A DNA stretch of 64,000 nucleotides from Nakazawaea peltata (lineage: Eukaryota; Ascomycota; Pichiomycetes; Alaninales; Pachysolenaceae), in assembly GCA_001599355.1 (NCBI GenBank), contig BCGQ01000001.1:1429135-1493134 (forward strand). Direction: 5' to 3'. The translations under genes and the position numbers were made by a program. The number at the start of each line of letters is the position of its first letter. The stretch's first letter is position 1. The notes below the pieces were generated by a model that was not told the origin of the DNA, did not search any database, and saw only the letters and a list, made by a program, of their open reading frames with translations. Shown here piece after piece: positions 9,265 through 17,669 of this stretch.

Positions 9265-10656
9265 TCAGACATATTTCACTTCGGATTTATGTCTGAACCC
9301 ATTAAAAGCAGTCGAAGCAGCCAAAGTGTAGGCTCCAATATCTTTGAAGAGGATCCAATCACCAACTTCTGGAACGGCTACCATTTTGGTGGATCTTGAT
9401 ACACAGTCTAAACCATCACAAGTTGGTCCCCAAAGTGAAACATCTACAGCTGAAGAATCATTTGAATCGTATCCAGGATACAAGAATCTCCCATTATGAG
9501 TCAATAACTCACCAACAGGGTTCTGATGATCATAGATAATACAGTTCAAATTCCCATATACTCCATCATTGATATAAACCATATGTTGTTGAATACCCTC
9601 AGAATCAATGAAACTTCTCTTAGCTATAACATGACACAGTAAGTAGTACAGTGATGAACACATATATCTTCCTGGTTCGGCAATAATCTTCAAATCTGGG
9701 AACAATTTCTCGGGGAAATGTAATTCCAAAGATTCATTTACCACGGTTGAAGAGTTTTCGAACGAGCTCAATTCAAATCCTCCTCCAATATCTAAAATAT
9801 CCATTGAGAATCCCATCGATTTCCCAATATCAAATAATAACTTCGAGTCCAGTACTGCTTTACGAATCAGGTCAAAATCACTACTTCCACTTCCAACATG
9901 GAACAGGACACCAGCGACGTTCAAATCCAATTCTTTGGCGAGTTTCAACAATTCCATCAGTTGAGGAATTGAAGCTCCAAATTTAGTGGATAATCTACAC
10001 TGTGCATTGTCATCGTCGGTGATAACACGCAATAACAATTTGGAAGTTGGATGATACTTGGCCATCTTTATCAACTCATCAGAGTTATCAAAAGTGGTCA
10101 TATTGACCTGCATTTGTTGCAGATAACGGATCGAAGGAGGAGATTTACAAGGATTAGCAAAGACAATCCTTTCAGGAGCTACGTTTAAGGACAAAATCGA
10201 ATCGATTTCACCCTTGGAAGCACAGTCAAAATTAGCTCCCAACTTGGCCAAGGTCTCCAAAATAGAAGGGTCATTATTACATTTGACCGCATAAAATGGT
10301 TTGACACGAGGCAACAGATGACACCAATTGGAATACAACCGAGTAATCTGGTCGGTGTCACAGACAAAGAAGGAATCTTCTTCACCTGGAGAGCAATCTT
10401 GATGATCAACAGCCATAACGTGCTCGTACAACAGTTGACCAACTTTATCGAGCTTCTGATTCATACTTGAGACCGACGACGTTGGCGTCAACATCTCATA
10501 GGACATGATAGTCCCAGAGCGGTCCGAAGTAACTTCGGCGGCTTTAACAGCTTTTCCAACCGTGATCAGAGTCGGTCTTGATTGGGAGATCTGTCTAGAT
10601 AACATTCTGTCAAGTTGAATCGTAGACGATAATTGTGGACTAAAGCGCTTCAACAT
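9265..10656 (-). CDS. SPE1: Ornithine decarboxylase, first step of polyamine synthesis
   Basis: 463 residues from the ATG at 10656; an in-frame TTG lies just upstream. The PLP-binding lysine sits in KPFYAVKCNND (about residue 125). The phosphate-binding GGG and EPGRY motifs follow, then WGPTCDGLD with the catalytic Cys of the neighbouring subunit. The C-terminus GAYTLAASTAFNGF is the family ending. The enzyme converts ornithine to putrescine in the cytosol and acts as a homodimer. About 90 extra N-terminal residues, rich in Ser/Thr, precede the catalytic core; in S. cerevisiae the N-terminus serves antizyme-stimulated, ubiquitin-independent degradation. It is convergent with LOT5. Confidence 0.96.
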   Translation of the reverse strand: MLKRFSPQLSSTIQLDRMLSRQISQSRPTLITVGKAVKAAEVTSDRSGTIMSYEMLTPTSSVSSMNQKLDKVGQLLYEHVMAVDHQDCSPGEEDSFFVCDTDQITRLYSNWCHLLPRVKPFYAVKCNNDPSILETLAKLGANFDCASKGEIDSILSLNVAPERIVFANPCKSPPSIRYLQQMQVNMTTFDNSDELIKMAKYHPTSKLLLRVITDDDNAQCRLSTKFGASIPQLMELLKLAKELDLNVAGVLFHVGSGSSDFDLIRKAVLDSKLLFDIGKSMGFSMDILDIGGGFELSSFENSSTVVNESLELHFPEKLFPDLKIIAEPGRYMCSSLYYLLCHVIAKRSFIDSEGIQQHMVYINDGVYGNLNCIIYDHQNPVGELLTHNGRFLYPGYDSNDSSAVDVSLWGPTCDGLDCVSRSTKMVAVPEVGDWILFKDIGAYTLAASTAFNGFRHKSEVKYV

Positions 10657-11608
10657 CAAATTGATCTTTTTTTAACTTCCGATACTCTACACTAAAATAA
10701 CAGTATCGCTTCTTTCTTGTTCTTCTTCTTAGAACTTTTGTTTTAACAGGCCTTTCAAGTTGATGGGATGCGAGAGGGTTTGAAAAATGGGAGGGTAAGG
10801 TTGTAAAATACTTGTACTCACTCTCACTTCATGCGGCAGCTCTCGTAATGATATTTGTCTTGGGTCAATAGCAAAACAAATACGTCAAATAATTTGATGA
10901 TTCTTCTAATTCAATCTGATAAAAAGATAATTAAATTTAAAAAAAATCACAAGCAAAAGCCAAGGGTTTGCGGTGAAATTTTTTTTCCTGCGTTAGGGGA
11001 ACAATCGCAAACTTATCTTAGGGTGATTTTAGGCTTAGATATGCGAGATGGGTTTTGTGCGTTTTGGAATTACTGTTTTTGGATATTTGTGACTTTTTTA
11101 GGGGTTAGGGCTATGAGAGGCTACAAAGGGGGATCGATATGGGAAACGATAGGGGAAACTAGTGGGGGTCCAGTGGGGGGTCAATATGGGAATAAATATG
11201 GAACAAATAGGAGAAGTGATAGGAGAAATATTGAGTCACTAAGCGGTGTTACACTACTAATCTACATTACTAATCTACACTGCTCGTATATACTGCTTAT
11301 ATACCCTGTTTAATACCCTACTTATATACACTGTTTATATGCACCGCTGATACATACTACTCTAAACTACTGTTCTAAACAACTTATCTATAGTGAGTAC
11401 ACCTATAGTGAAGTCTTCTATAGTAAGTTACTCTCTAGCTGCTACTCAATTTATATCATTCTATAGCCTCTATTCTACATCTCATTATAACTATATTATA
11501 TTATTAGCGCCGTAATCTCAGAAATTAATATTAAATAAGTCTCAATGGACCAAGAAACAAAGAAGAGAACTCAAAAGAAGTTTTTCGAGTCCTTTATGCT
11601 GCTAGTCT
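10657..11608. other. Long intergenic region SPE1-ASH1
   Basis: 950 bases. The SPE1-proximal part is its promoter. 11095-11230 contains repeated G-runs (GGGGG, GGGGAAA, TATGGGAA units). 11290-11460 contains many imperfect copies of CTATA/TATAC. A 152-codon open frame at 10855-11313 starts at TTG, is compositionally biased and matches nothing known, so it is not called. No tRNA or other RNA gene is visible. Confidence 0.5.
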
Positions 11609-13369
11609 TCAATCGCTAGTGGCTACTTCCCCACCACAATGAAGACATTTATAGCAATGTCTAATCTCACCAGTAGATTTATCATGGAACTCCAATTTTC
11701 CTCTGTTCTTCATCAAATTCCACTCTCCCTTAGCTGGAATACGAAGACATTTCTCATTCAAACAGTGGGCACCGGTCTTTTTGTATCTCAACCCACAAGA
11801 GTTACAAAGTTGACCTTGAGAAATGGACCAAGAAGGTCTCCAACATGGAGAGCTGGTTGACTGACATGAAATACAAGTACGTACATGGTGAGAATGTGGA
11901 GAATTTTGCTTAGGTGACGTACTTGGGGAAACCTTTGAAGACTTTGGAGTCGATGGAGGCAAAATTCTTGGGTTGGCCAACTTAGGCTGCTTTTGTTTAG
12001 GTGAAGTAGTGTTAACAAAAGTGTGGTTACTGTTATGCCTTTGGCTCATTGGTGGTAACCCTGGAAGATGATGATGTTGGCGATGTCCTTGCAATGGCAT
12101 CGAAGAGTAATAAGACAAGGCAGCTCTCTGATTGAGAGGAGACAATGGAGCACGATAAGCCAAATCATCATATCTTCTGAATTCAGCTGGAAGGTCTGTT
12201 GTCGATGACATTTGATTATAATGAACTGTCCTTCTGTGATAGTCATCGATTTCAGCCTGTTGTTGTTGGTACTGTTGTTGTTGTTGAGCTGCTGTCAAAA
12301 TGTGACTATACTTCTCCAAATTGATAGAAGGCTTTCTGTTCATATATTCTGTGTTGCTGTTTAACATCTCGATGTCCTTCAAATACCCTGTTGATTGATA
12401 AGTGTAGTTTGATTCAAAGGGGAAGTTTACGATCGAGGAAATTTTCATCATGTTGTTGGATCTCAGCTTCTTGTAGCGAGAATTTATCAGTCTTGTAAGA
12501 CTGTTGTTGGTGCTCTTTTGGAGTTTGCTGGAAATTCTTGAATCGAAATAAATGTTTGATGTAGCTGAAGTTTGAGTCTTATGGACCTCTTTGCAATAAT
12601 CTTTCAAATGAGAATAGGTTGTTGGGTTGTCAGCCTTGATCAAAATCTCCAATCTTTGCTTCCATTCCTCATTGTACAACTCATTGTGGCTGTTAATTTG
12701 ATTACTCAGAGCAGAAGAAGTGTATTTGTAACATGTATCTGGATATTCATTCAGTGATCCCGGACTGTATGAAGATTTCAGAGAGCTTGCTGGGGAAGGT
12801 GGAGCTTGAGGAGCAGCTCTCTGTTCCTGTTGTTCTGTGATTGGATCAGATGAAACCAATGGCGTACGCATTCCTTTAGGAGGAGTGACGGATCTAACCC
12901 TTTCTGAGATGCTATCCAACTTGAATGGAAGGGGATTTTTCAAGCTGAGCTCAGTGGTGTTGAATTCATATGGTGGAGAAGGTGGGGCAGTTCTTGATCT
13001 CTTGAAATCATAGTGCATGATATCATAGTAATAATCATCATCCTGACTGAGTCTTCTCTTTCTTAAAGATGCTCTTTGGAAAAGATCGTTGTTATTGGAA
13101 TCAAAAGTGGCAGTTGCATTTGTAAGACTGGCTAATGGAGGCAAAACTGTTGGAATTGTGGAAGCCAACTTGGCAAAGTCCAATTCTGGAGTTCTCGAAA
13201 TACGAGTCTTGGCTCCAAGATGGTATAAGGACAATCCACAAGAGGTGTTGTTTTTTGTTGGATCACTTTGTGATCTGGCATGAGACAGCAAAGGTGACAG
13301 TGAGGTGAATCCTCTAATTGTAGTAGGGGAGCTGGCAGCAGTTGGGGCTGATGGTTTCAGTGCAAACAT
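11609..13369 (-). CDS. ASH1: Ash1-type GATA zinc-finger transcription repressor
   Basis: 586 residues. The C-terminus carries the Ash1-type finger: [16 protein letters not shown] (from about residue 498), then [17 protein letters not shown]. It is followed by the downstream Cys-rich block CYKCLHCGG near the end. The preceding 490 residues are Ser/Pro/Gln-rich and disordered, with poly-Gln around 365-372. In S. cerevisiae Ash1 represses HO in daughter cells through bud-localised mRNA, while in other yeasts it acts in filamentation. Mating-type control here cannot be inferred. SPE1-ASH1-MTR2 are neighbours as in S. cerevisiae (YKL184W-YKL186C). Localisation elements in the mRNA were not assessed. 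Confidence 0.9.
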   Translation of the reverse strand: MFALKPSAPTAASSPTTIRGFTSLSPLLSHARSQSDPTKNNTSCGLSLYHLGAKTRISRTPELDFAKLASTIPTVLPPLASLTNATATFDSNNNDLFQRASLRKRRLSQDDDYYYDIMHYDFKRSRTAPPSPPYEFNTTELSLKNPLPFKLDSISERVRSVTPPKGMRTPLVSSDPITEQQEQRAAPQAPPSPASSLKSSYSPGSLNEYPDTCYKYTSSALSNQINSHNELYNEEWKQRLEILIKADNPTTYSHLKDYCKEVHKTQTSATSNIYFDSRISSKLQKSTNNSLTRLINSRYKKLRSNNMMKISSIVNFPFESNYTYQSTGYLKDIEMLNSNTEYMNRKPSINLEKYSHILTAAQQQQQYQQQQAEIDDYHRRTVHYNQMSSTTDLPAEFRRYDDLAYRAPLSPLNQRAALSYYSSMPLQGHRQHHHLPGLPPMSQRHNSNHTFVNTTSPKQKQPKLANPRILPPSTPKSSKVSPSTSPKQNSPHSHHVRTCISCQSTSSPCWRPSWSISQGQLCNSCGLRYKKTGAHCLNEKCLRIPAKGEWNLMKNRGKLEFHDKSTGEIRHCYKCLHCGGEVATSD

Positions 13370-14189
13370 TGTATAAATTCGTTGTGTGTATATTCAATAA
13401 TATCCAATTCCTGCTTGGTAAATTATTTTAGACTGTATGTAAATATTTGATGTTCTGAATTGAATACAGTGGATAAATAGCTGATCTGTTAAGTAAAAGA
13501 ATGACTAAGTGAGTGATCGAGCTAAAAGTAAAGAATGAATGGAGTGGGTGTCAAACAAAGTATGAGTGATGAGGGCTTAAACCAGGAGTCCAATGTGGCA
13601 GAATCAATTTGATTTATATCCCCCACCTAAGACATCAACAACAGGAGGCAAGTGTTGTTCCTTGCCTGATTCGATCAAATCAAATCAAGCAGACCATCGC
13701 TCCCTGCCTGCGCTGTATCCCCTTTTTTTCCTTTCTGCGTAGAAAAAAAGGGGAGGCAGGTCGAATCTGAGACTCGATTTAGTTTTTTGTTCTGTGGATT
13801 TGACAGTTTTGCGGTGCAAATAACAGGGCGATTTGCGCAGTGAGCTTGCTTGACTTTGAGGTTTGCTGGGGTTAACAAGATGGGGGAGTTAAGAAGATGG
13901 GGAGGGATGTTTCAAAAAGAGTGCTGTGATTTAGAGGTTGCTCTGGATGACATGTCTCACTGTGATATCATAGTTGTCATTGACCTAAGTTATAGACCAC
14001 GTTCTTCTTCTCGCCCCTTCATCTCATCTCCAATTTCTCCCGACCCTTCTCTTCTCCTTAGCAGTTTACAAATAAAATTCGGCGCTAAAAAATTTTATAT
14101 CGAGGAGGCTTGACTTATTGATTTTAGTTGGCGTCATCGGTGAATCCAAAGCAGGCGAAGACGCAGATCATCGCTATACCGAATAAAGA
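13370..14189. other. Divergent promoter region ASH1 / MTR2
   Basis: 820 bases between divergent genes. A long imperfect inverted repeat occupies 13703-13760 (separate entry). An 87-codon frame on + at 13850-14113 does not resemble any family and lies where the MTR2 promoter must be. Nothing else is recognised. Confidence 0.5.
13703..13760. repeat. Bulged inverted repeat, possible hairpin
   Basis: The inner arms TCCCCTTTTTTT (13718-13729) and AAAAAAAGGGGA (13743-13754) are perfectly complementary around a 13-base loop. The outer arms CCTGCC (13703-13708) and GGCAGG (13755-13760) pair as well, with a one-sided bulge. It lies 334-391 bases upstream of ASH1 and about 430 upstream of MTR2. Function is unknown; it may be a cruciform, an insulator-like element or chance low complexity. 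Confidence 0.7.
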
Positions 14190-14788
14190 ATGTCAGATCC
14201 AAGTAAGTAGACAACAATTTCGGCTAAGAAAACCAGACGCATACTAACCTTTACCTCATTGTTATAGCTACCAAGATAGAAGTGTTCCTCAAGAAGGTGA
14301 TAAACACGTTAGACTTGTCATTTGTTAAGGCACCACTGCAATATCAGAATAATGTCGATTTTTTCAAGAGCTCCATCGCTCCGCAATTGAAACAGACTAC
14401 TGCTATCATCATTAACGGAACTCCAAGTTTGGGTAAACTGCTGTTACAAGATGTCTGGTATCAACTCCCACTGTCTCAGCATCAATTGTTGTCATTTGAC
14501 ACTCATTTAATCCCAGGATCAACTACATATGTGATAATGTGTTCTTTGAAAGTACGTTTTGATGAAAACGGTTCTACAAGAATAGGAGATTCGGCAGAAT
14601 TGGTCAGTAATCCTAATAGAATGGACCATAATGTGAATATGAACAAAAATATTTGGGGAAATTGGTACGGAGTGAACTTGAATTTGGTGGTCGATGATAT
14701 TGCAAATAGTAATCCTGACGTGGAATCGATAAATTCATTCAATTATAGATTTACTTCAAAGCCAGAACACTACGTTGTCGATTTCTAA
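14190..14788 (+). CDS. MTR2: Mtr2, NTF2-like mRNA export factor (spliced)
   Basis: The gene is spliced: exon 1 is 14190-14202 (MSDP plus one base) and exon 2 is 14268-14788, giving 177 residues. The intron has GTAAGT at its 5' end, a TACTAAC branch point (14242-14248) and ends TATAG. Joining restores one frame that reads MSDPTTKIEVFLKKVI. The protein is the NTF2-fold partner of Mex67, and the heterodimer carries mRNA through nuclear pores. Supporting blocks are TTAIIINGTP (about 52-61) and the NTF2-like segment QHQLLSFDTHLIPGSTTYV. It is divergent from ASH1 and convergent with PUN1. Without the intron only a GTG-initiated frame would be found. Confidence 0.9.
14203..14267 (+). other. MTR2 intron (65 nt)
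   Basis: Donor GTAAGT at 14203-14208, branch point TACTAAC at 14242-14248, acceptor TATAG ending at 14267. The donor and branch point match the yeast consensus and the exons join in frame. Confidence 0.9.
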
Positions 14789-14846
14789 ATAAGCACCATA
14801 TATATAATTTAATAATAAAAGCTAGTTAAATTTATCCGTTATCATT

Positions 14847-15755
14847 TTATAATTTCTCACTGTATTCCATTGGTGGAGGAGGAGCGACGGCTCTACTTCT
14901 TCCGGTGCTACAGCAACAAATACTGAGCATCCAGAAGACACAAGCACCTAATGACAGAACAACAGCAACCCAATAGAAGACCAAGTAATTACTAGACAAA
15001 TGAGCAGAAATACCGTAGTCAGAGACAGCGTTGTTGAATTCTTTTCTCAAATAGATGAAAGCACCTGAACTGGCAGCACATCCTAATGTCAACAGAACAA
15101 AGGCAACAACGTTGAAAATGAAGATACAACATGATACAAAGTGAGAGCATACAGCAAAGATACTGAATACCAAGTTGATGAAAGTCAAAGCGATACCAAT
15201 GATAGTACAAATGAAGATCAACTTCGACAATACCTTGACGACCTTTTGGTAATCCTCGACACCATTTGGCAAACTAATACCGGCATCAGAAATCAGAGAA
15301 ATCAAATCTGATAAATCTGAGTCACTGATATCGGCATCAGTCATGTCATTAAGTAAGACAGTAGCTGGGTCGAAAACGTACATAGCCTTGGCCTTAGAAC
15401 AGTAGGTGAAATCAACGTTGTCGGTATTGTAGTCGGCCAATGATTCACCAGATTTCAAGTTACCCTTACAGTAACCCCACATACCAAAGACATATACATC
15501 ACTCAAACCAAGGGCTTGGTTGATCGAAGTAGAGTCTGAATAACTGTCAATGTAAGACGTGAGAGACGAACTCAAATCAGCAGAAGACAGAATCAGCGTA
15601 ACATTCAAATTGGATGTATCCAAATCAATATAGTAAATATCAGTCAAAAAACTGTTGTTCTTCAGTGAACCAGCACAAGCCAAGGCCGATAACACAAGAG
15701 CCACCAATGTTAAAAACAGAGGGAGAAGTATAAAGCAAAATCTGCAACAGCCCAT
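14847..15755 (-). CDS. PUN1: Pun1/Sur7-family tetraspan plasma-membrane protein
   Basis: 302 residues from the ATG at 15755. Four membrane segments are visible: one N-terminal (about 7-30, LPLFLTLVALVLSALACAGS) and three after residue 180. Between them lies an extracellular loop carrying the claudin-like motif GMWGYCKG (W-x(2)-C). The C-terminus is a short cytosolic tail with PPPPMEY. The SUR7/PalI family sits in eisosome/MCC domains of the plasma membrane. The N-terminus and the block SDYGIS resemble Pun1 most; Pun1 is induced by nitrogen stress and affects filamentation. In S. cerevisiae PUN1 lies in the duplicated partner of the MTR2/FAT3 region, which agrees with an ancestral MTR2-PUN1 neighbourhood. 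Confidence 0.82.
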   Translation of the reverse strand: MGCCRFCFILLPLFLTLVALVLSALACAGSLKNNSFLTDIYYIDLDTSNLNVTLILSSADLSSSLTSYIDSYSDSTSINQALGLSDVYVFGMWGYCKGNLKSGESLADYNTDNVDFTYCSKAKAMYVFDPATVLLNDMTDADISDSDLSDLISLISDAGISLPNGVEDYQKVVKVLSKLIFICTIIGIALTFINLVFSIFAVCSHFVSCCIFIFNVVAFVLLTLGCAASSGAFIYLRKEFNNAVSDYGISAHLSSNYLVFYWVAVVLSLGACVFWMLSICCCSTGRSRAVAPPPPMEYSEKL

Positions 15756-17669
15756 AATAAAAATAATAAATTGCACAGATATTCAGATCAGGATTAAATC
15801 ATAACTGCGGGCTTCATTATATATATATTTGTCCTTCAGCCGAGATCCAGGCTCCCCTCGCCGCTTCGGTGATAAAACGCATGTCATGCAAGTAATCAGC
15901 AGAAAAGGGGAAACAAGCACAATGTAGGAAAAAAAGGAGGCTGGCTTGATCTGATCTGAGCTCATCAGCGGTTTTTTTTTTTTTTCTATTTTTGTCACAG
16001 AGTTTTTTTACCGAAAGCAGGGGATATGCCGAAGGGGTGGGCCGAATAGATGGGCCGAAAAAGATAGGCTGAAGAGAGGGAATGGGCGAAATCATTGTAA
16101 TGCTGATCTGCATTGGTGTGTTCTTGGTTGTACATGAATTCCAGGCGTGTGGGCGGTACAGGTCATGAGAGTGGCTGTAGTGCACTTATCTTGCTGCTAG
16201 GAATCATCGTCTGCCTTTAGATGATTCTTCGCTGCGCACCTTTTTTTGTTCATGCCTAGGGACCAATATGCAAAATACTACGCCGAGTTTATAGTTAGTT
16301 AGAGGAAATCGGGGAATTGTACCTGAGTGTAGTTATTAGCAAAACTCTTGGAAGGCCTGGAATTCGATATTTAGAAGATTTAGAAGATTGAATTGTTCTT
16401 TGAGTTGTCTCCGCTGCTTTTCAGGGGCTTAAATAAGTACACCTTAGTTTTTTTAGTAACTAATAATAGAATGAGGCAGGCGAAGGGTTTGGAATTTGAG
16501 GACTTGGCTTGGACGTGAGGGAACGGTGAAGGGAATTAGTGAGTTGTATATGTATTGTATGATCTTGGTTTATTTTTAGGTTTTAGCCCCTTGATTTTGA
16601 CATCAATTTATTTATACCTTTACAAATAGGGGTACAAAATTAGATATAAATAATATATAGGGAAAAGAGAAGAGAAATACTGACATTTAATTGTCTGAGA
16701 AAGTTGAAAAGATTCGAAATGAAAGTTACACGTCAATGAAGAATTGAGCCCTTAATACCGTTTTTCACTCCATGTGTTTCAAGGGCTGGCATATCTCTTT
16801 CTTCAGTGAGATCTCCCCTTACTTTTCATCTCCCTCACCTCCCTCACCCCTTCCACCTTCAGCCTCACTAAAATTCTCAGGTACCTCTAAAAAAGTAGTG
16901 CGCCCTAATCCAAGTTCCAAAAAGAATTTAAAGCACCTATGAAACCGTTAACGGGTCTACGCAGGCAAAAAAATCTAACTGGAGACATGTGCTAAATTTT
17001 AAACAACTAATTCTCACATGCTTCTAGTATTTGAGGTACAACACGATGGATCAAATTTGTTGTGGCATTTGATACAAGGCACATGTTATTGATTAAATAA
17101 AATGGAAATTAGCGACATGTAGAAAACAAGGGGTAAGAATTCGGTCTCTGCTACTTAGAGGTCAATTGAGTATCAGTGCTATCCCCTCTGACTCATCCTT
17201 GCCACAACCTCTCTTTTTGACTTCGATCTATCAGAGTCAAAAAAATGTGTAGTTGAAAACTTTCAGTAGTCACGTGCAATTTCTAAATATCTCAGCATAT
17301 TTGTCAACGAGCCCGCGTGGAGAAAATTTTCTATACGAGCGACAGTGTGCGCGCGAAAGTATGCGCGAAACTGTGAAAAAATCCACCCTTTGTTGGGTAT
17401 GTTAATGCTGGAGAAAAATTATTTCTCCGGAATCGCTGTGTAAATGTAGAAGAAAATTTTTTCAAAGCAGATCGATCCAGTCGTCGATATGTAGAGTTTG
17501 TATAGAGTCACATTTACATAGTAAATTATACTAATATACATATATAAGAAAGCAAATCCCACATATTGTTGAAAAATTTTCTTGTATTTTTTCAAACAAA
17601 AGTTATATACATATATTATCATATATATATATTTAATACTTTAATAGTTTTATATAAAACATTATCACA
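15756..17669. other. Long intergenic region PUN1 / MET6
   Basis: 1.9 kb between divergent genes, with no gene recognised. It has a 13-T run around 15975, a stretch of short T-runs, and A/T-rich DNA with several ATATAT tracts just before MET6. The MET6-proximal 620 bases hold a cluster of sulfur/amino-acid control motifs (17061-17375). The middle part (16200-17000) shows nothing I can assign, neither a tRNA nor a conserved RNA. Confidence 0.5.
17061..17375 (+). promoter_or_regulatory. MET6 upstream control module: Met31/32-, Gcn4- and Cbf1-type sites
   Basis: Motifs seen: TGTGGC at 17061-17066 and its complement GCCACA at 17201-17206 (Met31/Met32 core); TGACTCAT at 17189-17196 (Gcn4 site); TCACGTG at 17270-17276 (Cbf1/E-box); AAACTGTG at 17368-17375 (Met31/32-type). 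CGCGAAA also occurs twice at 17352-17358 and 17364-17370. In S. cerevisiae Cbf1-Met4 with Met31/32 and Gcn4 drives MET genes. The grouping within 320 bases, 295-610 upstream of the ATG, makes the same control likely here; binding is inferred. Confidence 0.75.

Noticed and set aside
10855-11313. 152-codon open frame between SPE1 and ASH1
   Set aside because: It starts at TTG, its composition follows the local G-run repeats, and no motif or conserved block is visible.
13850-14113. 87-codon + strand frame upstream of MTR2
   Set aside because: It occupies the MTR2 promoter, has no recognisable features and would leave MTR2 without an upstream region.
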